Shown piece after piece: positions 10,232-20,425 of a DNA stretch of 64,000 nucleotides; within the stretch, counting starts at the first letter, position 1; each line of letters begins with the position of its first letter. Source of the DNA: Sphaerulina vaccinii (lineage: Eukaryota; Ascomycota; Dothideomycetes; Mycosphaerellales; Mycosphaerellaceae). A program made the position numbers and the translations under genes. A model generated the notes under the pieces. The model was not told the DNA's origin, made no database searches, and saw only the letters and a program-made list of their open reading frames with translations. The stretch lies in the NCBI GenBank assembly GCA_022570795.1, contig JAKUDP010000006.1, positions 930,001 through 994,000 on the forward strand. Direction: 5' to 3'.

Positions 10232-13200
10232 ATGTCGACGGTCGAACAGCTTCGCCATGCTGCTATCACGGCGAAACATGACCAGTTGGTGAGTATAATT
10301 GCCCATATTCATACAGAACACTCGTCGCGGTATACTGTGTTATTTTCACAGTTTATTGGACGGAAAAGCGATGGCAAATGGTGGTGTTGTGATGCTAACA
10401 GTCGGCCTGTAGAAGTCGCTTGCCTCGTCGCATTCCACTGAGCTACGCGCTCTGCTCGCTGTCTACAGCACCATCCACGAGAACACGACCCTCAACTCGC
10501 TGGTGCACGCGACTTTTGATGCCGATAAGATCTCCGACCAGGAAGCTGCATTTCTGCAAAACAATCATCTCTCCAGGTGCGTTATTGCGTGTGTTATGTG
10601 ATATATCGCTGCTGCTGGCTGACACATGCAAAGTGGCCGAGCATTCGACGCGACGACGCAGCTAACTATCAGATCGTCTCCTACTCCCACGCCACCGCAA
10701 CAGACGAATGACGCGCCCATATCTGTAGCGAAACCCAACAGCGCGACTGCTGGACCTTCTGGCGTCCGCAATGCGACTCCCAGTGCTGTTGCGCCTGCTG
10801 CATCGGGCATTGTGACTGCAAAAGCAGATGAGCCCGAGCCCTCCATTTCAGCTGTCGCGGCCGCGGTACAGGAACCTCTCGCCAACCTCAACAAGGCCGA
10901 TGCTCCCTCCTCCCGCAAGCCCGACACTCCATCAGAGGACCGACGACCCATCGACATCGCAGCACCACTACCCGAAGAGACAGCCGAATTATCTGCATCT
11001 ACGCAGCAGCTCTTAGACCAGCAACAGCCATCGCGACCTGCAAAGACTGTCCACTTACCGCCCCAGGAGGTGCAAGAAGAGAAGCTCCGTGAACGTGAAG
11101 AGTCCGAACAGCGTCGGAGGTCAGAGTCCGAAGTCAAGCCATCTGCACGTCTTGCTGCTCCACAGATCGAGGCCGCTTCATCTCCATCGTCTACGGTCGG
11201 TGCGCACTCTGCTGCAACACCCCAGCCCGCGCAAGAGTCGCCAGACACGTCACCAGACTCCGAGGCTGCGGTGGAAGTGCCGCAAGAGCTTCAGCCAACG
11301 GAGACGGAGTTGCGCGAGAAGGAAGAGCACGATCGTCTGCTGGAAGCTCAGAAAGAGGCAGCACGACAACAAGCACTCGGAGATGTCTCTACGCCTGACG
11401 ATCAGCTGAAGTGGGAGGAACGAGCGGCCGCGGCGAGAGAAGCGACGGAGCGCGCTGCTCGTGAAGATGCAGGCGGACCAGAGCCTGATGCTAACCTACC
11501 ATCACATCAGACCGAAGCGCAGACAGCTGTCGAGGAGATGGAAGTCGATCAGACTGGACCGGTCGAGGACGCGAAGTCTGCTGGGTCAGCTACTGATGCC
11601 AAGTCTATGCCACCTCCAGAGACACAGGAGGATGGCGATACTATCGCCGTGACGCGGCGTGGGAAGCCTCAGCTCTCGATCGACACTGTGAAGCAACAAA
11701 CTAGTGCTGCCTCGAGCAGACGCACCACACCAGTGGCGCCAGCGCCGCCGCGGATGACTACTCGAGTCTCATCAGGTGCGATGCGACAAAAGTCAGTATC
11801 AGATATCTTGGGCCAGGAGCGTGGACGTTCGCAGTCTATCGAAAGCACGCCAGTAGTGCGAAAAGAGGTGCGATCACCAGAACCGACTTCCCCTCTGACT
11901 CAACGACATCACCGCGACAATAGCAGCACCCTGCCCGTGCTTCAGGCTCCAACGCAAACCCTTCCTCCAACACAAGCGCCGCGACAACCACGACAGCCTG
12001 GAAAGGATCCCCAGTCAGACAATCTCGACTCTGTTATGGATCAACTCGACAGTCTCAAGGGCGCCGCCGATGATCCAGAAAAGGACTATCTTGAGCCTTT
12101 GTTCAGAATACAGGCACACGAGGCGCCCAACTCGCGGACCAGATCGATACCAGAACTTATCAAGATGGCCCCAAAAGCACTGTCTACAGAGGACCACTAT
12201 ACGTCGATCAACGAGCGGCTGGACTATAGAATGCTCAAGAGGGTCTACCAATTACAGAATGCCAACAGATGGTCACTTCGACAAATGGATAAGCAGAAGG
12301 AGCCACAACAACCTGTGACTCATCATGACCACATGATGGAAGAAATGAAATGGATGCGCAAGGACTTCAAGGCTGAGCGAAACATGAAGAAGAGTGTATG
12401 TGCGTGGTTGGCACAGAGATGCGCTGATTGGTATCACGCTAGTGCTGACGAACGCAAAACAATGCAAGGCAAATTCAGACTGGCCACGACCGAACCGCAA
12501 GACGAGAGTGTTGATGCAGTGCCCGACCTGGATGCTGGAGATTCCGCACCTGAGGACGATGCGAATCCACCCACACCGCGAGAAGGCTCTCCAGCGCCCA
12601 TGACTGTTGTGGTACCTTTGGAGCTGGCAGATGCGGTAGATGATCTGCGCAAGGCTGGCAAACTTCCCAAGGCGCTCGCAGGATTGCCACAAGTTGGCGT
12701 CTTGGGACAAGTCAAGCACCGCGTTGAGCCATGTACGGCCGTGTCGAAATTTGTCGAAGGGAGAGTGCTTCCTACTGTCAATCGACCATCACGAAAGCGC
12801 AGCCGCTACGACTATGTGGATGAAGAGGAGGTCCTGGAGGCTGAACCACGTCTCAAGAAGATGCGTGAAGAAGCCCAAACAGAGCCGGAAGGCACAGATT
12901 GCGCTCTTTTCGACCCCATTCACAAGCCAATTCGAGATCGCTTGCATTCCAACAACGCGTTCAGGCCACCGTCGGAGTTCCTGATGCCTAACACGGCTTT
13001 CTACGAGTTCCGCTCCGGTTCTCAGTGGGTTTGGGAAGACGATCAGAAGCTTCGCAAGCTAGCGAAGGACTACTCCTTCAACTGGTCGCTCATAGCTGAC
13101 GAGATGACGACGTCCACTCGGTATAAGAGTGCCGTCGAGCGACGCACTCCCTGGGAATGCTTTGAGCGGTGGGTTGATCTGGAGTCGCTGCCAGCGGACA

Positions 13201-14858
13201 TGCGTAAGACCGTGTATTTCAAGACTTGGTATGGGCGCCTGGAGCAGGCTCAACAGGCGTCGGAGCGTCGCTATCAGGGACAAGTCCAAGTTCTTCAGCA
13301 ACAGGCTGCGCAGAACGGAACCCCTTGCAACGTACCGATGCGTCGCAAGACTACACCGACCAGAGTTGAAAAGCGCAGATCAACGAGATACTTATGGATG
13401 GTCGATTCTTTCCGTAAAATGGCCAAGAAGCGCGAGCTGACAAGGCATAAGCAGCAGGAGACTGCTCGCGCGGCTGTGCAACGAAAGTCACAAACGGATG
13501 CACAAGCACCGGTGCAGAGAAGACCCCAGCTGACCCCACAAGAATTCAGCAAGAAGCGTGCAGAGCGAGATGCCTTCGAAGCCCAACAGCAACGAGAACG
13601 CAACGCTAAGATGGTGGAGTTACGTCGTCAGCAGATGGCAGCGCATCGTGCCCAGCAGATGCAGATTGCTGGCGGTCCACAGCCTGCAGCAGCTGGTCAG
13701 CCGCGTCCACCAGGGGCCAATATGCCTGCTCAGCAGGCTCAAATGCAAGCCAATGGACAGCAGATGCCCAACATGAATGCACAAATGGCGGCAGCCCAGC
13801 AGGGCAGGTCAGGTGTACAGATGACCAACACTGTGAATGGTCACCTGGCGCCGCCTGGGAGACAAGGCATACCGCAAGCACAGATGCAGCCACGAGCTCC
13901 GCAGATGGCTCAACCGAACGGTCAGCAGCGAGGTGCTCCATATGCTGGTCAGCAGTACGCGGGGGCTAATGGCATCGCTTCAACACAACAAGTAAGTGGC
14001 ATGACAACAGCACAACAGCTCGCAGAGAACCAAGCTCTTCTGGCCGCGTTTAGACAGCAGCAGGCTCAGCAAGGCAATTCGGCTCACAACGCAAATCAGC
14101 AGATCAATGGTTCTCCGAGCATGCCACCTCCCCCAACACCACGAAACGCACCTCAGAAACTGTCCTCCGGCCACACTCCACAGATATCGGCGATTACCAA
14201 CCAAATACGAGCCGCAAATCCGTCATATTCCGACCAGGAAGTCAGCGACGCGGCCATCAAACAGCTGGCTAAGCAGACGAATCAACAGTCTAGCAACCAA
14301 GCCCGACAAATTGCTATGAACGCTGCCTCTGGTATATCTGCTCCAACACAGAACGGTGTGGCCCCGCAAGCATATCCTCAACCGCAAGGGCCGTACAATC
14401 AGCGCTCGATGACCAATGGCACGAGTGCTGCTAATGGCGTGAACGGCATGTACCCACAGGTGACTGGTGGCTCCAATGGCCAGCAGCTAGGAGCGAGCAT
14501 GAGCCCACAGAACAATCCCGCCTCGATCCAGGCCCAGGACGACTATCGCACTCAGCTCATGAGGGGCCAGCAGCGACAAATGCCACAAGTGCGACAGATG
14601 CAAAGTCCCAACACAAACCAGGCACAGCTGTATCAAAGTCCAGTGGCTGCTCACGCGAGTCCACACATGGCTGCCGTTTCTCCCGGACAGTCTCCATATC
14701 AAAACATGAACCAGATGTCGCAATCATCGCGATCGAATACTCCTATGCAACGACTCAGCTCGTCTGGTAGTGTCAATACTCTTGGCAATGGGGGTAGTCC
14801 AGGGGCGATGGCGATACAGAACAGTCCACGAAGTATGCCGCCGACTGTGGCGCAATAG
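10232..14858 (+). CDS. EAF1: Eaf1/Vid21, scaffold subunit of the NuA4 histone acetyltransferase
   Basis: Three exons by my reading: 10232-10288, 10413-10576 and 10634-14858, giving about 1481 residues. Intron 1 (124 bp) has donor GTGAGT and branch GCTAAC; intron 2 (57 bp) has donor GTGCGT, branch GCTGAC and acceptor AAAG. Exon 2 encodes the conserved N-terminal segment with STIHENTTLNSLVHATFDAD. The HSA domain, which binds actin and Arp4, is near residues 630-700 (WMRKDFKAERNMKK). A Myb/SANT domain lies near 868-950 (WVWEDDQKLRKLAKDYSFNW). The rest is disordered; the last 450 residues are very rich in Gln, Met, Asn and Pro, typical of filamentous fungal Eaf1. Nuclear; holds NuA4 together and supports H4/H2A acetylation. 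The acceptor of intron 2 is the least certain point. Confidence 0.9.
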
Positions 14859-14920
14859 GTTTGCGATCCATACTTAGGGTATAACGTGTAGTCTAGGCAT
14901 GAATGGAATGAATAATAACG

Positions 14921-15830
14921 ACATATCTCTCACCGTTCTCACAACCACCTCGCCACCCAAAGTACGACCATGGCACTATTGGGCGATGAGGCCGCCGCAG
15001 AGATACATTACACACCAAACTACAAGATGCCACCTTGTTTGCTTGTTGGCCTCGAAGGAGATGACGCTAGTTGATGTCTTATTGGCAAAACCTCAAAGGT
15101 GCACTGGAGCAAGCTACAGGCTGTTAACTGGAGGCTCCGAAGTACCACGTATCTCATGACACACAAATAAGACTGGTCTCCTCGCTGGTCAGAATGGAGA
15201 GCACGCTAATGAATGTCTTCTTGGCGAAATCTCGTCGGTGCACTGAAGCAAAGTACAGGCTGTAAATTGAAAAGTACGCATCCTTCTATGCGATGCAGTC
15301 GCAACCATATCTCTCGGGTTTCTTATAACTACCTCGCTACCGACTGTACGGTCATGGCTCTACTGGCAATCAGGTCGTAGCAGAAATACGTTGTGAACGA
15401 GGAGACTGGGAGAAGACGTCAGGCTAATCCAGACCCGAAGAGTAGCACAATATCATCACAGCTGGCACTGCGACACCTTCGACATTCAAGCTGACAGGAC
15501 TCGTACGACGATGGTTGCGCTAGTGGACGTCCTCTCGCTTGCACCTATACTACCTACTACAAGGATATCCTCTACTACATCACGACTACGTGTCTCTCGA
15601 CAGTGAGGCGACGATGCACTTCGCTGGCGCGAAGAAGACGCTAGTTGATGTCACTCTTGGCGTGAAGCTTCATGCAAGAGTACCACACTCTGTCTATTGA
15701 GGTTTCTAGCTACCACGCATGCTTTGGGACTCAAATTGAGAAGAGTCTTGGTGTTGGCTACTTGGCTACGAAGGAGACGGCGCTTGGGAATGGCGACGTT
15801 ACTTTGACACGTCTTCTTGGCAATTCCCAA
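14921..15830. repeat. Cluster of degenerate local repeats
   Basis: Two families alternate here. Type A: 14921-15012 and 15304-15394, sharing a core around ACCTCG...TA(C)GACC/GTCATGGC. Type B: about 15063-15146, 15202-15279 and 15637-15686, sharing GACGCTAGTTGATGTC and TTGGCG, with a weaker fourth copy around 15770-15830. Copies look roughly 70-80% alike by eye. No open frame spans them. They look like an old amplified non-coding unit or a decayed element. Confidence 0.6.
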
Positions 15831-17249
15831 CCGGCTCACCAGCCGGCGACTTTGGCAGGAATCATCGGCGACCACGAGACTTCCACCCCGCGAAACAACC
15901 AGCGCCAAGTTTGCGTGTTCCTTTGGGCGGCAGAATCCCGCTGAGGGACCAATGCTATGGAACGGCGCCGCATGCGGTCAGTGCGATGGACTTGGCGACT
16001 CTCCTGACTTTGCGTCTGGATGTCCACGCATCGGGCATGGACGGAAGGATATCGCAGTGGGGATCATGAATTTCACATCGAGCTCTGCCGTGTCTGCTCA
16101 CTTTACAGACTGTAATAGAAGCGGGCTGTGAAGCGAGCACTTCTGACGAGAGATGATGGCAAGACTACGATCTCCTTTGTGTGTCTCAGCTTTGCCAGAA
16201 GGACGATTGTGCGCTATATCATTGGACCTGGACAGTGTCTGGGCTGCAGTCGTGTACGAGATTCGCTGTCGATGCTCACTGTCCCATGGAGCTCGGGATC
16301 GGGACAGCAGTCCGCGAGCATTAGCATACTGGATGCTGCTGCGGATGGAACAAAAGAATGCACATACACTACAATGATTTGTCAAAACAGAGAGCCTCCG
16401 AAAATTGTCGGGATAAGGTAGAGTAATGCCTACTCAGATACTGAAGTATGGAACCAGTGCTCCAGCATCTGGCCTAAAGGCTTCGCCAAAGTCGATCGCA
16501 ATTTGTCGTGCCATGAAAGCATGCGCAGATGGTCTTGGAGACCAAGTCATGGATGGCATGGCCCCACCTTATGTGCGGCAATGCAGAAGTTGACGAGTCT
16601 GGCGTACGGGCGTCTGTGTTTGGCTTCATTCTGACAGGGTTTCACAAACGAATTCCACAACCACTACAGAACAGAACTAACTTCTTTGTTGTTCGATGCT
16701 CAGTTTCGTGCATCAGTGTCGTTGATTATTTGTACCATCTTCTGCTAGTTGGATACAGTACAGCCGCTTTGTGAACTATAAGTTTCTCAATGATGGGAGC
16801 TCCACCAAATCAAGTCGCTGACGAATACCGCCTGCGAAACTTCTAATAACCTGCATGCCCACTTTCGCAATCTCTGCAAGTAGAGTCCTCAAACTTATCG
16901 TACTGCTCCGAAGCTCTGAGGAGGTGTTCCTGGCTGTCGGCGACTCTTCGCAGCTGGCTAGAAGGCAAAAGCACCTTTTCTGTGCAAAGGAACTTGGCAC
17001 ATAGGATAGGATGCCCTGTCACATCAAGCTAGTCAAGTCCAGATCAGGCGATATCACAAGAGTAAGGAGTGGGCTATAGCGAACACCAATACCATCCAGT
17101 AGCCTATAGCGATAACATTCGGACTTAACGATCTCCTCCTCTCAACAGTCACACAATTACAAAAGCATCGCCCTCAGCACTTTCCGCGACACTTATGTAC
17201 TTCATCTCCGCTCCCTAGTATCGCTTTGATCGATACTGACAAATCGACA
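15831..17249. other. Gene-empty region left of the RALF-like gene
   Basis: No frame here looks like a protein, and no RNA gene is recognised. The last 150 bp before 17250 should be the promoter and leader of the small secreted precursor. A weak in-frame TTG at 17226 precedes its ATG. Confidence 0.5.
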
Positions 17250-17740
17250 ATGAAGCACTTCCTCCTCTTACTCCTACTTCTCTGGACATGCAGCACCTCA
17301 GCCTTCTACATGAACTATCTGGGTTCAAGAGATGATGACCCGCAACCTCCAGAGGTCGAAGGCACCGAAAGCACAGACAATCCTGAGCCACCTCCAAGCG
17401 TCGAAGAGGTCGCAACCACCGAAAGCACAGACAAGCCTGAATCAGACGAGAAAAAAGAGCCCGAGTCAGACGAGAAAATAGAGCCTGAGTCCGACGAGAA
17501 AAAAAAGAGCCTGAGTCCGACGAGAAAAAACCAGAAAAGGTCATATCAAACGGAGCCATGGGTCGCAACTATATTCCCTGCTCGAAAAAGGGTACTTCTG
17601 CTAAGAACTGTACGCCTGGAGGTGGTACACCTGCGAACCCCCCCTCACGTGGCTGCAACAAATCCCTGCATTGCCGCAAAACTGGTGGGGGCAAGAGGTC
17701 GTTGGCCCGGGGGACTATTGGACGAGAGAAGGAGCAATGA
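17250..17740 (+). CDS. RALF-like secreted peptide precursor, frame broken at an A8 run
   Basis: Seen: ATG 17250 opens a leucine-rich signal peptide (about 18 residues, ending STSA), then an acidic pro-region with TESTD and ESDEK repeats. At 17499-17506 lies a run of eight A. In the signal-peptide frame translation runs on to a stop at 17756 with no recognisable sequence. In the -1 frame (open from 17489, stop ending at 17740) the ESDEK repeat continues and leads to a RALF-type domain: an ISxG motif in place of the plant YISY, PCSKKG, NCTPG, ANPxSRGC and a last HCR. Cysteine codons are at 17579, 17609, 17654 and 17672, spacing 9-14-5 against 9-12-5 in plant RALFs. A Lys-Arg site follows. Known: RALFs are plant peptide hormones sensed by FERONIA-type kinases, and homologues exist in plant-pathogenic fungi such as Fusarium oxysporum. 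Inferred: this is a RALF mimic. Whether the frame break is a sequencing error, a mutation or frameshifting is open. Confidence 0.75.
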
Positions 17741-18091
17741 CATTATGAGAGCGTAAGAGGGTGATAATGCGAACTTGGAAGAGCTTTCGAGTGTGATGTC
17801 CTGGAGCGTATTCGATTCGATGTAATTCTGGCGACCTTCGATCAGAGACTTCTTCAATTTAGGAAGGAAGTCGACGACTGCTGGACAATCGGCCTGTTCT
17901 AGGGTATGTCGTTCGATATTAGTGGGCTTTGGTGCATATGAGCTGAACAGCTAATCATACCAGATGCAATTGGAGGTTGCTTTGGTTTCTTTCGTGAGAC
18001 GGGTCATGATTATCATGCGATATGTTCATGTACAAGTGTGCCTAGGTCAGATAGGTGTCGTACTGTCGTATTTCGCTCACCCACTCCATTC
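17741..18091. other. Region between the RALF-like gene and the GGT gene
   Basis: 350 bp holding the 3' ends of two convergent genes. I see no further gene or repeat. Confidence 0.5.
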
Positions 18092-19940
18092 TCATACTGC
18101 TACTCCCCCTGAGTCGACCTGTCTAGGGTCCGAAGCTGCCTCGAAAGTGCCATTGCTCAGTCGTCGTAGCTGATGCGAAGAACTCTGACCTGGAGCTACC
18201 CAGGTGACATTGTGTCCTAGCGAGGCCATATATGCCACTGTCGAGTTGTCGTATGCGTACTCAAACGAGACCTGATTCGGCACGAGCTGATCGTGCAATC
18301 TGGGCAGCGCCAGAGACTCAGCAGAGGTATAGTTCTGATCAAGCACATGCCAGAGCTGTTGCACAGTTGACGTTATAATCCTGCTCCCACCAGCGGCGGC
18401 TGTGACGAAGTACAATGTACCATTCTTGTGTTCGACGATACTTGGTGTGATGCTTGACAGTGGACGCTTTCCAGGTCTGATGTAGTTTGAAGGACTCGGG
18501 ATGTAGCCGAAAGCATTACTGGAGCCTGGCACCGAGAAGTCGTTCATTTCGTTGTTTGCAATCACGCCCGTCTCCGGAATCAGAACCTTCGATCCGAAGA
18601 GAAGATTTACCGTCGTGGTAAGTGCGATAGCCATGCCATTGACATCTGCCACTGATACAGCAGATGTACCTGGAGTCTCAAGCGATTCAAAGCCAGATGG
18701 GTCGTAGTCAGAGACATTCAAAGTGCGAAGTGGATTGATCTTGGCTTGAACGGCGGCCACTGTTTCGGGAGAGAGCATGTCTGCTTCATACTCCGCAAGA
18801 CCATTGACAAAAGAAGGGTCACCAAGATTGCTGCGCTGACCATATGCAAAGCGAAGTGCTTCGTCGAAGATGTGCGTACTTTGGTTTGTCGTTGATGCCC
18901 AGCCAATCGTGTCGTAGCCTTCGATAATCTTCAATATCGACATGGCGACTGTGCCGGACGAAGGAGCACTGCAGCTGTGTACATTGAAGTCTCGATATGA
19001 AATGGAAGCTGGCTTACGAATAGCGACTGTGTAGTTCTTCAGGTCTTCGAGAGTCATGTTGCCACCTGTGGCATTGATGTGGTTGATCCAGGTCTGGGCA
19101 ATCGGGCCAGTGTAGAATGCATCAGGTCCATGCTCGGCTATCGTCTCGAGAGTTGCTGCATAGCGCTTCCTGGTGATCAGGTCACCAAGTCCTTTTCGTG
19201 TCCCGTTAGGAGCAAAGTCGATAGCCCAGTTCGGGTCATCAACTAGGAAATTCCCAACTACTGATGCATTTGCATATGAAGCAGAGTTCATGTAGCGAAC
19301 GAGATCTGCGCCCACAATCCACCCTTCTCTGGCCACCTTTGCTGCTGGTAGGACTACGTCTTTCCAGGGCAGGATACCATAGTTCTCGTGAAGATGTTGT
19401 AGGCCACGAAGCTCTCCTGGTACTCCAGAAGCCAGACCTCCGTACAATGATGGATTCGTATTGTTGGTGTACATTTCTTGAAATGCATTCGCTGGAGCCG
19501 TTTCTCTGAAGTCTATGAACTCATAGCTGCCGTTCGCTGCTCGAACCAGCATGAAACCTCCGCCACCAATTCCAGAGTGATGCATGCCAATCACGCCCAC
19601 ACAAAGGACTGTGGCAACCTATCGTACACATCAGTATGGAGTTCAAGAGGTATGGCATACCACCCACTGTTGCATCCGCCGCATTACCACCCTGCTTGAG
19701 GATAGCACCACCGATATCAGAGCATATCTTGTCTTCGCTAGCAACAGCTCCCAGCTTGTTGCCTTCCGGGTCCAGAAGTGTGTTATTTGATACATCGTGA
19801 TGCTCCCAGGTCGGCACTGCTACAGTAAACTGCGAGAGGAGGAATGTCGGAAGAACAAAACTGTTGACCTTCATGCTGAGAAGTGCCAGAAGAAATACAA
19901 GCTGTACAAAAAACAGTCGAGAATGACAAGGAAGTGCCAT
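18092..19940 (-). CDS. Gamma-glutamyltranspeptidase
   Basis: Two exons: 19940-19661 and 19608-18092, about 598 residues. The 52-bp intron has donor GTATGC and acceptor ACAG; joining restores GGNAADATV...CVGVIGMHHSGIGGGGFM, the family hallmark. The N-terminus has a hydrophobic signal or anchor segment. The autoprocessing and catalytic Thr is probably residue 408 (GTSAVSV), starting the small subunit; later motifs are NNEMNDFS and the GKRPLSS loop. Many NxS/T sites suggest passage through the secretory pathway. The family removes the gamma-glutamyl group from glutathione and its conjugates. Divergent from an ABCC transporter, which fits glutathione-conjugate handling at the vacuole or cell surface. 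Family call is firm; the exact donor could shift by three bases. Confidence 0.92.
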
Positions 19941-20425
19941 CGGAGACTACTTGTACTCCCCGACTCTTGATCCTGAGGATGCTACGCCTGCCTTGTACGG
20001 AGCGGGAGATCTCCAAGTCAACATTTCGGAGGGCGGTTGGTATCACGGATTTCTGCTCGGCGCGACTTCCATACCTACCACTTCTGCTGATGATCAAGGG
20101 CAGTGACCGCTGTTTCCCGATAGGCATCATGTAAGGGCAATGTCGCCTTATCGTACTGTGGTAACTAGAGGAAAAGCTGCCCGCCGCTAATGACTTCTAG
20201 TGCCAAGTATACAGGGTTACATTTGTGGCGTCGATTTCCTCGATGATCTCTTCCGGAACAGGCATCGGCAGGGTTTCAGCTCAAGAATCCTCCATGCAGA
20301 CACCGCTCGCGGGAGTTGTTGATATGGAAGCTTCTGCCATCATCATCATGTCGCGTTGGAAGTCCTCCAGCTCTTTCAAGGGACTACCAACTACGCTACG
20401 CGCGTAGCTTTTGGCCATAAGCGCA
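19941..20425. promoter_or_regulatory. Shared upstream region, GGT and ABCC transporter
   Basis: 485 bp between divergent starts. On the minus strand between about 20400 and 20197 one frame reads as two protein-like stretches separated by a TGA near 20294, ending TLYTWH before a TAG. This may be a relic or chance. I see no clear stress-response element. Confidence 0.5.

Noticed and set aside
10565..11248. 227-codon minus-strand frame
   Set aside because: Antisense shadow of the Ser/Ala-rich part of EAF1; Ser/Gly/Asp composition follows from the sense codons.
17250..17756. Continuous 168-residue secreted protein in the signal-peptide frame
   Set aside because: After the A8 run this frame loses the repeat and all motif character, whereas the -1 frame keeps the repeat and gives a RALF domain.
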